A DNA stretch of 64,000 nucleotides from Fluviispira multicolorata (lineage in GTDB: Bacteria > Bdellovibrionota_B > Oligoflexia > Silvanigrellales > Silvanigrellaceae): assembly GCF_009208585.1 (NCBI RefSeq), contig NZ_WFLN01000008.1:124001-188000 (forward strand), written 5' to 3'. The number at the start of each line of letters is the position of its first letter. Position 1 is the first letter of the stretch. The notes below the pieces were generated by a model. That model was not told the DNA's origin and searched no databases. It was given only the letters and a program-made list of their open reading frames with translations. Positions 34,124 through 41,571 of the stretch are shown here, piece by piece. The translations under genes and the position numbers were made by a program.

Positions 34124-34951
34124 ATGGTTTATTCAAATGCATCGAAACCGAAAAATGACGAAAAAAAGAAAAAAATTAGGATCTTAGACATCATGGAAAT
34201 GAAGAAAAATTCGCAAAGAATTTCGTCAATAACATGTTATGATGCAACCTTTGCAAGGATAATTGAGTCTACAAATATCGATTTAGTTTTAGTGGGGGAC
34301 AGTTTAGGAAACGTCATACAGGGCAAAAACACAACAATCAAAGTTTCAGTAAATGACATTGCCTATCACGTGAGTTGCGTTTCTTCTACATTGAAAACGC
34401 CTTTACTTGTCGGAGATATGCCTTTTATCAGTGCAGGTTTAAGCCGTTCTGAAACAACTCATAACGCTGGAATACTCATTCAGGCGGGTGCTGAAGCTGT
34501 TAAAATTGAAGGTGCCTCTCCAGAAATTTGTGACCATATTAATTTCTTAATAAGACATGGTATTCCTGTTATGGGTCACATTGGCTTGATGCCGCAGAGT
34601 GTGAACGCACTTAGCGGGTTTAGAATACAAGGTAAAAATGATGAAGATAAAGAAAAACTGATGAATGAGGCAAAAGAGTTGCAAAAAGCAGGTTGTTTTG
34701 CAGTTGTTCTTGAACTTGTAACTCCTAAAACAGCTCAATTCATAAGTGAAGCTCTTGCGATTCCCACAATTGGGATTGGCTCTGGGAATTTTTGTGATGG
34801 AAATATTCTTGTGTTGCAAGATATGCTTGGAATGAATAAGCAATTTAAACCGAAATTTTTAAAGCACTTTTTAGATCTAGAAGAATCTATAAAAAATGCT
34901 GTAAATAATTATTGTGGTGATGTGAAGAGTGCTAAAAGTGAATCGATATGA
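34124..34951 (+). CDS. panB: 3-methyl-2-oxobutanoate hydroxymethyltransferase
   Basis: First step of pantothenate synthesis: adds a hydroxymethyl group from methylene-THF to 2-oxoisovalerate. The homology begins at ILDIMEMKKNSQRISSITCYDATFA; the metal/substrate loop LVLVGDSLGNVIQGKN, the VKIEGASPE and the GHIGLMPQSV motifs are present. ATG 34124 (275 residues) has AGG about 12 bases upstream; two earlier in-frame ATGs (34067, 34097) have no SD and would add up to 19 extra residues. The stop overlaps the next start as ATGA. No panC or panD is adjacent. Confidence 0.93.
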   Translation: MVYSNASKPKNDEKKKKIRILDIMEMKKNSQRISSITCYDATFARIIESTNIDLVLVGDSLGNVIQGKNTTIKVSVNDIAYHVSCVSSTLKTPLLVGDMPFISAGLSRSETTHNAGILIQAGAEAVKIEGASPEICDHINFLIRHGIPVMGHIGLMPQSVNALSGFRIQGKNDEDKEKLMNEAKELQKAGCFAVVLELVTPKTAQFISEALAIPTIGIGSGNFCDGNILVLQDMLGMNKQFKPKFLKHFLDLEESIKNAVNNYCGDVKSAKSESI

Positions 34952-35217
34952 ATGATAAAAAGTTAACAATTGAAGAAATTAAAGCACGCTTAAAAATTGT
35001 TTGTATTTGTAAAGGAATTAAACAATCGAGAATATGTGATGCAATCTTAAAAGGTGCAGATACAGTTGATAAAGTCAATCAAGCAACTGGCAGTGGCAGT
35101 GGAGGTTGTAATGCTACGCGTTGTGGTCCAGTTATTAAAAAGCTTGTAGAAAGTAAAGGCAAAATAATACTTGAACCCTATCAGACTGAAGTAGAAGATG
35201 ACGATCTTAATTTTTAA
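34948..35217 (+). CDS. BFD-like [2Fe-2S]-binding protein
   Basis: 89 residues with four Cys spaced C19-x-C21-x32-C54-x4-C59, close to the bacterioferritin-associated ferredoxin pattern (CxC...C...C). The fold is expected to carry a [2Fe-2S] cluster. Its ATG overlaps the panB stop (ATGA), so the two are translationally coupled, an unusual pairing. Electron or iron transfer is likely; the partner is unknown. Confidence 0.82.
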   Translation: MNDKKLTIEEIKARLKIVCICKGIKQSRICDAILKGADTVDKVNQATGSGSGGCNATRCGPVIKKLVESKGKIILEPYQTEVEDDDLNF

Positions 35218-35218
35218 A

Positions 35219-35935
35219 TTATTCTATACTTTCTAAGCTTATATAATGATTTAAACTTTCAATAATTGACTCTGCTTGGGGGTAGCTCTTTCGAATGCCA
35301 ATGTGAAAATGAGTTGAACTTTTATTGATAAACGGTATATCAAATATTTTAGCTTCTTTATTTTCTCGCTTAATAAGGTTATAAAATCCAATATTAGCAA
35401 TTAGAAAATCGATATTATTTTTTTTAAGTTTCTCTATACATTCCATCCTTCTTGTTACTGTTACTAAATAAATATCCTGCAAATTCTTTTGACTCCATGA
35501 GTCTCCTTTGTAATCACAGATACGATATTTTTTTAGGTCATCAATTTTTTTTATTTTTTTTATTTGTAGGTCTAAATTTTTATTTGTATAAACTAAAAAA
35601 TTCTTTACTATAAAGGATACATTTTTAGTAAAATATGCATATTCTCTTCTATCATCAATTGGACTTGTAATGTATCCATCAGCTTCTCCCTTTTTTACCA
35701 TCAACTGTGCTGTTTCCCACGGATATGATTCATTTAAAACTTTAATATTTATTTTTGAAAATATATTTTTTATGTATTCAGGAAAAATACCTTTTGCATC
35801 CTTTTGCTGGGGTGAAGATGAAAAACTATAAGGGGGAAAATCATTAAAATAAACAAAAACGATTTGTTCAATAGCAAAAGTATTAAGACTTGTGAGAAAA
35901 AGAAAGCAAATAAAAAACTTCATAAAGAATTTCAT
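35219..35935 (-). CDS. Periplasmic substrate-binding protein, SBP_bac_3 type
   Basis: 238 residues. It has an N-terminal signal sequence (FICFLFLTSLNTFA) and the two-lobe amino-acid-binding fold (FNDFPPYSF, GIFPEYIKNIF, a YITSPIDDRREYAYF hinge). AGG stands before the ATG. No permease or ATPase is nearby, another orphan receptor in this window. Convergent with the BFD-like gene, 1 base apart. Ligand unknown. Confidence 0.8.
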   Translation of the reverse strand: MKFFMKFFICFLFLTSLNTFAIEQIVFVYFNDFPPYSFSSSPQQKDAKGIFPEYIKNIFSKINIKVLNESYPWETAQLMVKKGEADGYITSPIDDRREYAYFTKNVSFIVKNFLVYTNKNLDLQIKKIKKIDDLKKYRICDYKGDSWSQKNLQDIYLVTVTRRMECIEKLKKNNIDFLIANIGFYNLIKRENKEAKIFDIPFINKSSTHFHIGIRKSYPQAESIIESLNHYISLESIE

Positions 35936-36077
35936 TTGAGACCTAGAGTATGAGAATATGAGATCTTCAATTATACATTTTAAAATAGTATTTAAAAAAT
36001 ATAAAATAATATTTTTGACAGAAAAAATTATTATATTTTTCTTGTAGAGAAATGGGAATGAGGTAAAGAGAAGAAAG

Positions 36078-36153
36078 TGGCAGGCCAGGAGGGACTCGAA
36101 CCCCCAACAAGCTGATTTGGAATCAGCCGCTCTACCATTGGAGCTACTGACCT
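36078..36153 (-). tRNA. tRNA-Trp (anticodon CCA)
   Basis: 76 nt on the minus strand. Acceptor AGGTCAG pairs with CTGGCCT, the D-arm is TAGCTCCAATGGTAGAGC, the anticodon stem GCTGA/TCAGC holds loop TTCCAAA (CCA), and the T-loop is GTTCGAGTC. G discriminator and encoded CCA (36078-36081). Confidence 0.95.
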
Positions 36154-36166
36154 ACACAAGTTATTG

Positions 36167-36195
36167 TGGTTACCAGTTGGTATGGAATTGGTCAA
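36167..36195 (-). promoter_or_regulatory. Promoter of tRNA-Trp
   Basis: Minus strand: -35 TTGACC (36190-36195), 17-base spacer, weak -10 TAACCA (36167-36172). The -35 and spacing match those of tRNA-Leu at 27062-27090, which supports both. Confidence 0.4.
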
Positions 36196-36242
36196 GCCTC
36201 AAGGAGCTTTACAGTTAAAATTTTTAGAATTAGGTGTGTATT

Positions 36243-36698
36243 ATGTTAAAATTAGAGCATTTGGGTACTGGTGAAATCTTTTATGCAACAAAACAATCTG
36301 CAGGATTTGATATTTGTTCAAATCAGACCCTTGTATTAAAATCTAAGGCGTGGACTTTAGTAAAGACGGGGCTAAAAATCATTCAATCTATTGATACAAA
36401 GCTTATAAAAATAGGGACAGATGAGTATTACGGTGTGCCTGAAATCCAAATTAGACCTCGCAGTGGACTTGCTTTAAAGTATGGTGTCACGGTCTTGAAT
36501 TCTCCAAGTACGATTGATGCGGATTATAGAGGAGAAATTATGGTCACACTGATAAATCATTCGGAAGTTGATTTTGAAATTAAAGAAGGTGATAGGATTG
36601 CCCAAGGAATCTGTTCAATTGCTATTCAAATCCCAAACATTAAAGTAAAAGATGTTGAGCGTGGCGTGGGAGGATTTGGTTCAAGTGGAAGAAGCTAA
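36243..36698 (+). CDS. dut: dUTP diphosphatase
   Basis: Hydrolyses dUTP to dUMP, keeping uracil out of DNA and feeding dTMP synthesis. 151 residues, homotrimeric family. All five motifs are present: SAGFDI, RPRSGLALKYG, VLNSPSTIDADYRGEI, EGDRIAQG and the Gly-rich C-terminal arm RGVGGFGSSGR. ATG 36243 with AGGTG 7 bases before is chosen over an in-frame GTG at 36234. Confidence 0.96.
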   Translation: MLKLEHLGTGEIFYATKQSAGFDICSNQTLVLKSKAWTLVKTGLKIIQSIDTKLIKIGTDEYYGVPEIQIRPRSGLALKYGVTVLNSPSTIDADYRGEIMVTLINHSEVDFEIKEGDRIAQGICSIAIQIPNIKVKDVERGVGGFGSSGRS

Positions 36699-36801
36699 TT
36701 TTTATTGACTGATTGGTCAAAGTACGTTAATATTATGCAGTTTAAGGGCAATGCATATAATAAACATATTTTATTTTAATGTTTTTAGGAGCTTATATCA
36801 A

Positions 36802-37140
36802 ATGGATGACCCCTCGGGTACGACTACAAATAAAAATCAAGATTCTTTTCATTTTAAAGATCAGTCAATTAGTCTAGAAAGAACAGTATATTACATTCCT
36901 AACACTGTTCCTACAAATCAGTATGTATTTTCAGCTTTAAAAAATGTATGCAAATCTTTTGAAGATATTTTAATATTGCTTGAAGAAGGTAAGATTGATA
37001 AAATTATCTTTCACCCACTTACATCACCTCAAGATAGAAAATATATTGTACATTGGGCAAAAGTGTTTAACCCAAATATTATTGAGCAGTTGAATACTCA
37101 TTTCCCATCTAAAGCACATAACCCTCATCAGGTAGCATAA
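36802..37140 (+). CDS. Unknown small acidic protein, 112 residues
   Basis: Not recognised. No signal peptide or membrane segment. The N-terminal 25 residues are polar and probably disordered; a helical/beta part follows (YIPNTVPTNQYVFSALKNV, FEDILILLEEGKIDKIIFHPLT). AGGAGC 9 bases before ATG 36802 sets the start over the in-frame 36751. A strong terminator follows 8 bases after the stop, so it ends a transcription unit. Confidence 0.65.
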   Translation: MDDPSGTTTNKNQDSFHFKDQSISLERTVYYIPNTVPTNQYVFSALKNVCKSFEDILILLEEGKIDKIIFHPLTSPQDRKYIVHWAKVFNPNIIEQLNTHFPSKAHNPHQVA

Positions 37141-37147
37141 TTACAAT

Positions 37148-37175
37148 AAAAAAAGCTCGATTGAGAGCTTTTTTT
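37148..37175 (+). terminator. Rho-independent terminator
   Basis: Stem AAAAAAAGCTC (37148-37158) and GAGCTTTTTTT (37165-37175) around a 6-base loop. It ends the transcript of the 36802 gene; the A/T arms would let it work in both directions. Confidence 0.8.
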
Positions 37176-37230
37176 ATTGCTCTTTTAAAATGAGAACATA
37201 TTTCGTCATTTTGCTGTCTCACTTAAAAAA

Positions 37231-37246
37231 GTTAAATTGATTTAAC
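37231..37246. promoter_or_regulatory. Candidate operator, 16-bp inverted repeat
   Basis: GTTAAAT (37231-37237) and ATTTAAC (37240-37246) around TG, 84 bases before the small gene that heads the aroQ-manA run. A site for a dimeric regulator is possible; the regulator is unknown. Confidence 0.35.
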
Positions 37247-37329
37247 ATGCACTGACTTGCTCTTTAATTTTGGGAATGTAGAATATCTATGATGAATGGA
37301 ATTCTTGTTTGTATTGAAAGAGTCTTTAT

Positions 37330-37569
37330 ATGAAAGAACAGACTTACAAAAAAATAAAGAATTTTCATAGAATAAATAACATAAATGAGCTTTTTCAGAA
37401 AGACTTAAGTGCAAATCTTTTTGAAGATAATACAATTATAAAAATTCAAGAAAATATTTATAATTATAAGAAGAAAGAATTAGAACGTCTGAGAAAGCTT
37501 GAGATGTTAACTCAATTACTTAAGAGAATTGAGGAGAAATCTCTTCATTTAAAGTATACTTTTAAATAA
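37330..37569 (+). CDS. Unknown small basic helical protein, 79 residues
   Basis: Not recognised. Rich in Lys, Glu and Asn with a predicted C-terminal helix or coiled coil (YKKKELERLRKLEMLTQLL). No signal or membrane segment. A GAAAGAG lies 7 bases before the ATG. It begins the co-directional run that continues with aroQ 15 bases downstream. Confidence 0.55.
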   Translation: MKEQTYKKIKNFHRINNINELFQKDLSANLFEDNTIIKIQENIYNYKKKELERLRKLEMLTQLLKRIEEKSLHLKYTFK

Positions 37570-37584
37570 TTATTAGGTTTGTGT

Positions 37585-38085
37585 ATGAGAAAAATTCTAG
37601 TTATAAATGGACCAAATTTAAATATATTAGGTAAACGTCAAGTTAATATATATGGGAATGAATCGTTACCACAAATAATTAATTCATTAAAAAATATTGC
37701 TGAAAAAAAAGAATTTATCATAAAAGATTTTCAAAGTAATATTGAAGGAAATATTATTTCATTTTTAAATGAAGAATTTTTAGATAGTTTTTCTCAAGCA
37801 GATGTCAAAAATTCATCTGTTTTAAGTTGCGCAAAACTATCTAAAATTGCTGGAATAATTATTAATCCTGCAGGCTATTCACACACAAGTGTTGCCATTC
37901 GTGACGCTCTCGAAGTTTTTTCAGAAGAAAATATTCCGATTTTTGAGGTGCATTTGAGTAACATTTTTTCTCGTGAAGAGTTTCGTCATAATTCATTTGT
38001 AAGCCCTATTGCGACAGGAGTCATTTCAGGGCTTGGTTCATTTGGATACACCGCAGCTCTTCACAAAATAATAGAGTTGGCGTAA
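37585..38085 (+). CDS. aroQ: Type II 3-dehydroquinate dehydratase
   Basis: Third step of the shikimate pathway, dodecameric type II enzyme. 166 residues. Motifs: INGPNLNILGKRQ with the catalytic Arg, NIYG with the catalytic Tyr, NPAGYSHTSVAIRDAL, and EVHLSNIFSREEFRHNSF with the catalytic His. About 20 extra residues (63-86, LDSFSQADVKNSSVLS region) interrupt the usual 145-150-residue layout. ATG 37585 is chosen over 37579 on family alignment and an AGG upstream. Confidence 0.94.
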   Translation: MRKILVINGPNLNILGKRQVNIYGNESLPQIINSLKNIAEKKEFIIKDFQSNIEGNIISFLNEEFLDSFSQADVKNSSVLSCAKLSKIAGIIINPAGYSHTSVAIRDALEVFSEENIPIFEVHLSNIFSREEFRHNSFVSPIATGVISGLGSFGYTAALHKIIELA

Positions 38086-38086
38086 T

Positions 38087-39013
38087 ATGTTGGAAAAATT
38101 ATTGAATCTAATTTCGTATGAAGATCTTATGTTTTCATTTAAAGAGGAAGATCTTTATCAAGAGTTCAGTGTTCATCATGAGACGTTTGCCTTAAGATCT
38201 GCTAAAGTTATTAAAATATCTGATGCAGATTTGTTACGTAAAATATTACCCGAAGATCTTTCTTCACAGATGTTTGGTTCGGGGCATCTCAATTTACTTG
38301 CGTTTATTTTTGCTCTTCGTCATAAAATATTAGCTTTAAATTCATTGTTTCATTTGGCTGCATTGAAACAAAATAAAGATCCTTATTTTCATCAAACAAA
38401 GAGTGAATTTAGAAAAGTTTTTGGCGGTTCTTTTATTGATGATTTTGAGCATATTTTTGAAATGCTTTTACCTCCTTTTTGGGGAAATACAAAGCGTTTA
38501 CCTATCTTAGGTTTTTCTGCCGTTGGTTGCCACTTTGTTTTAAGAGATATTAATTCTTGTAGAGCATTTGATGCGTATAATATTCCATATTGTAAAAATA
38601 GAGCTGAAGGCACATTTTGTCATTACCATATGCAAGAGAAATTTTGGATTAAAAATATAACTGAGGAAGCTTCTGTACAGGCAAAGCTTTCTCAATTTTA
38701 TGTGGATCCTTCTAACTTTTCACAATTTGATGAGGAGATATTAGTAAAACTTGTGAATAGCTTTTTTGCACATTTTAAAGCATTTCATGCAACTAAACAT
38801 ATTCCATTTATTTCCCATGAAAGAGTTCAGTTTTTATTAAAATTTTATAGCTTTTCGGGTCTTGAAGATTTAAAAGAGAAGGGTACTGTTGAGTTGCGCA
38901 AACGCTTTCTTGAAAAGGCAAAACAATATCACCCCGATGTAGGGGGTGCACATGATTCTTTTCGTGAAGCGCGCGAAAATTATGAATATTTAAGAGAGAT
39001 CCTAGCTCGATGA
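38087..39013 (+). CDS. C-terminal J-domain protein
   Basis: 308 residues. The J domain is at the end: KAKQYHPDVGG with HPD at 282-284 inside helix-loop-helix residues about 255-305, so it should stimulate an Hsp70 (DnaK). The N-terminal 240 residues are unknown; they contain Cys148, Cys158, Cys169, Cys178 and His179/His181 (CHYH), which could bind a metal. It starts 1 base after the aroQ stop and overlaps the manA start by 4 bases, so it is in the same operon. Confidence 0.78.
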   Translation: MLEKLLNLISYEDLMFSFKEEDLYQEFSVHHETFALRSAKVIKISDADLLRKILPEDLSSQMFGSGHLNLLAFIFALRHKILALNSLFHLAALKQNKDPYFHQTKSEFRKVFGGSFIDDFEHIFEMLLPPFWGNTKRLPILGFSAVGCHFVLRDINSCRAFDAYNIPYCKNRAEGTFCHYHMQEKFWIKNITEEASVQAKLSQFYVDPSNFSQFDEEILVKLVNSFFAHFKAFHATKHIPFISHERVQFLLKFYSFSGLEDLKEKGTVELRKRFLEKAKQYHPDVGGAHDSFREARENYEYLREILAR

Positions 39014-40083
39014 AACAACTATTCTATAAAATGGATGCGTTTAATTTTGTTCCATTTAAACGCACTCCTTGGGGGGGGACTAAAATTCCTTTGCTCAAGC
39101 AGAAATATTTCCCTGAAAGTAAAGAAAATATTCCTCAAATTATTGGTGAAAGTTGGGAAATATCGACAGACGAGCAGTTTCCTTCTTTTGTTTATCTGCA
39201 AAATAATGAAAAAGTAACACTCAATCATTTGTTATTACATAATTCACAAGAAATTTTAGGCAAGAAAGTTGCGGCTCAATATGGTGCGCATTCTCCTCTT
39301 CTCCTAAAATGGTTGAATGCAGACGATCTTCTTTCCGTCCAGCTTCACCCCAAAAATGGAAATCCTCTTTTAAAAAGCAATGAGTGTGGAAAGCCAGAAA
39401 GTTGGCTTGTTCTTGATGTTGATAAAGGCGGTTATGTTTATTTAGGTTTTCAAGAAGGATTATCAAAAGAACAAATTATAAAGCATCTTTTAAATGATGA
39501 GCCTGAAAAATGTCTTCATCGTTTTGAACCAAATGTCTTAGATTATATTTCTGTTCCAGCTGGCTGTGTGCATGCAGTTGGAACAGGGGTTTTTGTAGCT
39601 GAGCCCCAATATGTTCTGCCACAAAAATCAGGAAAAACTTGGAGAATTTCTGATTGGCGCAGACTCTATGACGAAAATGGAATAAAATCTTCTAATGGAT
39701 TTTCGAGGGAGTTGCATGTTGAAGAGTCTTTGAATGCAATCAATTGGGAATTGCCGCGAGGAAAAAAAATTGAAGAAATGCTCGTTAGAAAAATGAAAAG
39801 CAATATTCCGTTTTATGGAGATGAAAATAATCCATTTGCACTGCAGGTTTTTTGTGAAAAAGGACAGAAAAATTACACTCCTTTATTAAAAGATGCATTT
39901 TCAATTGTCACAGTTTGGTCGGGAGAAGTGATTTTAAATTGCGATTCAGATACTCTCATAATGCGTGGTGGAGAAAGTGCACTTGTATCATCAGAAGCAA
40001 GGCAAGTAACAATTCATTTAAATCAAAATGGAAATGATAAACCTTGTGCTGCTTTTTTTGCTTTAAATGATGAGGTTCTTTGA
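39010..40083 (+). CDS. manA: Mannose-6-phosphate isomerase, class I
   Basis: Interconverts mannose-6-P and fructose-6-P, zinc enzyme. 357 residues, cupin fold. Signatures: GESWEIS, LSVQLHPKN, and FLEPVDYISVPAGCVHAVGTG-type residues (here RFEPNVLDYISVPAGCVHAV) and a DWRRLYDENG. The ATG overlaps the previous stop (ATGA), and its own stop overlaps the MglA-like start by one base. It supplies sugar for LPS or exopolysaccharide; the operon partner choice is unusual. Confidence 0.92.
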   Translation: MKQLFYKMDAFNFVPFKRTPWGGTKIPLLKQKYFPESKENIPQIIGESWEISTDEQFPSFVYLQNNEKVTLNHLLLHNSQEILGKKVAAQYGAHSPLLLKWLNADDLLSVQLHPKNGNPLLKSNECGKPESWLVLDVDKGGYVYLGFQEGLSKEQIIKHLLNDEPEKCLHRFEPNVLDYISVPAGCVHAVGTGVFVAEPQYVLPQKSGKTWRISDWRRLYDENGIKSSNGFSRELHVEESLNAINWELPRGKKIEEMLVRKMKSNIPFYGDENNPFALQVFCEKGQKNYTPLLKDAFSIVTVWSGEVILNCDSDTLIMRGGESALVSSEARQVTIHLNQNGNDKPCAAFFALNDEVL

Positions 40084-40664
40084 TGGCGTTTATTAATGAA
40101 GCAACAGGTGACATCCATTTTAAAATTCTTTATATTGGAAGCCAAAGTGCTGGTAAAACAGCAAATATTCAATCCTTATTTTGTGAAACACACTCTGATT
40201 TGAGTGAAAAAGAAAGTACATTTTTATTAGAAAATGTACCTAGAAATACATTTTTTGATTTTTTACCTCTTTCATTTGATGAGGTGGGTGGAAGAAACTC
40301 GAGAATGCATATTTATACTTTACCAGCCCATTCTTTATGGCCGAGTGTAAATATAAATCTTATGCTTGGGGTTGATGGAATCGTAAATGTCATTGACAGT
40401 CGTGTGCGTTTTCTTGATAAAAATGAATATCAAATACAATATATAAAAAAATTAATGGATTCATTGCAATTGGATTTTCACAGTATACCTTTTGTATATC
40501 AATTTAATCATTCAGACTCACCCGATGCGTTACCTTTTGCAACTTTAAAGAAAAACTTTCTGTTAAATGAGGAAGATTGTATTGAAGCAATAGCAAATAC
40601 AGGTGTCGGGGTGATGAAAACCTTTAAAAAAATAACTGATAAAATTATTCGAAAATTTGTTTAA
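40083..40664 (+). CDS. MglA-like small Ras-type GTPase, divergent
   Basis: 193 residues, same frame of motifs as the Myxococcus polarity GTPase MglA: P-loop GSQSAGKT (19-26), FFDFLPLS, LMLGVDGIVNVIDS, NTGVGV near the end. Two key motifs are changed: the switch-II PGQ is PAH (residues 81-83; the catalytic Gln is His) and the guanine-specificity NKxD is NHSD (142-145). GTPase activity may be lost or altered. GAGG 7 bases upstream supports ATG 40083; a TTG three bases earlier is rejected. Its 3' end overlaps the HAD gene on the other strand. No mglB partner here. Confidence 0.82.
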   Translation: MAFINEATGDIHFKILYIGSQSAGKTANIQSLFCETHSDLSEKESTFLLENVPRNTFFDFLPLSFDEVGGRNSRMHIYTLPAHSLWPSVNINLMLGVDGIVNVIDSRVRFLDKNEYQIQYIKKLMDSLQLDFHSIPFVYQFNHSDSPDALPFATLKKNFLLNEEDCIEAIANTGVGVMKTFKKITDKIIRKFV

Positions 40665-41304
40665 TTTTATCAAAATTGAGTTCTCGTAAAGATCTTAATT
40701 TTAAATCACAAAAATCAAATTTTGATAAATTGTAGTATTTATGATCTGGAATTCCTACAAGTTTCATTTGAGCTGCTTTTGCTGCTATCATTCCGTTAAA
40801 AGAGTCTTCAATAACTAAACAGTTTTGTGGTTCTGTGTTCATTTTTGCTGCAACAGTTAAGAATGCCTCTGGGTGTGGCTTTCCATATTTAGCAGATTCT
40901 GCAGAGTAAATGCATTCAAAATAATCAACTATATCTAATTTTTTCACAACCTCTTGTATTATTTTAAGTGATGAAGAAGAACAGAGAGAAATAGTAATTT
41001 TATGATCTTTTAGAATATCTAATATTTCGATAACTCCTGGCATCGCTTCTCCTTGTTCTTTTAAAAGAACAATCAGTTTTTCTACAATTTCTTGCGAAAC
41101 TGTTTCTTTACTTTTATTTTTCCAAGACTTCTTAGAGTACCAATAATTTATAGCATCCTCCATCCGCATTCCAGTGGTTTGAGAGCACATTTCAGAATTC
41201 AGATCATGTCCAACAGTGGAGAATATATCTATTTCAGCTAGTTGCCAAAGTGGTTCAGAGTCTATTAACACCCCATCCATATCAAAGATCACATGCTTTA
41301 TCAT
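40645..41304 (-). CDS. HAD-family sugar phosphatase (beta-phosphoglucomutase/HxpB-like)
   Basis: 219 residues, cytosolic. HAD motif I FDMDGVLIDSEPLW with both Asp, motif II Ser in LCSSSSL, motif III Lys in GKPHP, motif IV EDSFNGMIAA. The closest remembered family is YniC/HxpB, which removes phosphate from hexitol or 2-deoxyglucose phosphates. AAAGGA stands before the ATG. Convergent with the MglA-like gene by 20 bases. Confidence 0.9.
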   Translation of the reverse strand: MIKHVIFDMDGVLIDSEPLWQLAEIDIFSTVGHDLNSEMCSQTTGMRMEDAINYWYSKKSWKNKSKETVSQEIVEKLIVLLKEQGEAMPGVIEILDILKDHKITISLCSSSSLKIIQEVVKKLDIVDYFECIYSAESAKYGKPHPEAFLTVAAKMNTEPQNCLVIEDSFNGMIAAKAAQMKLVGIPDHKYYNLSKFDFCDLKLRSLRELNFDKIKQIFE

Positions 41305-41357
41305 CTTTATTTCCTTTCATAAATATCTAAAATATGTATTATAAGGATTATAAATTG

Positions 41358-41378
41358 AATATCAAATAATTTGATATT
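41358..41378. promoter_or_regulatory. Candidate operator, 21-bp perfect inverted repeat
   Basis: AATATCAAAT and ATTTGATATT are perfect 10-bp arms around one central A, between the divergent HAD phosphatase (start 41304) and the unknown gene at 41572. It sits where a regulator could act on either gene. AT-rich context lowers the weight. Confidence 0.4.
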
Positions 41379-41445
41379 TAATTAAAGCTATTAAAGAATT
41401 TTTTTCAATATCACCTTGTTAAAAAATATAATAAATATTATTTTT

Positions 41446-41481
41446 ATTCAGAAAGATTTTTAAATAAAAATCTTTTTGAAT
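41446..41481 (+). other. Long hairpin upstream of the 41572 gene
   Basis: A 16-bp stem (41446-41461 with 41466-41481; one G-T mismatch) around loop aaat, ending 90 bases before the TTG at 41572. No T-run follows on the plus strand, so it is more likely a leader structure than a terminator. Confidence 0.4.
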
Positions 41482-41571
41482 AAATTTGTTTAAGCGTAAT
41501 TTAATAATATTATATAAATTTATACTTAAAATTTTTATATTTTTATATAATTTAAATAAAGGAAACAGAAA

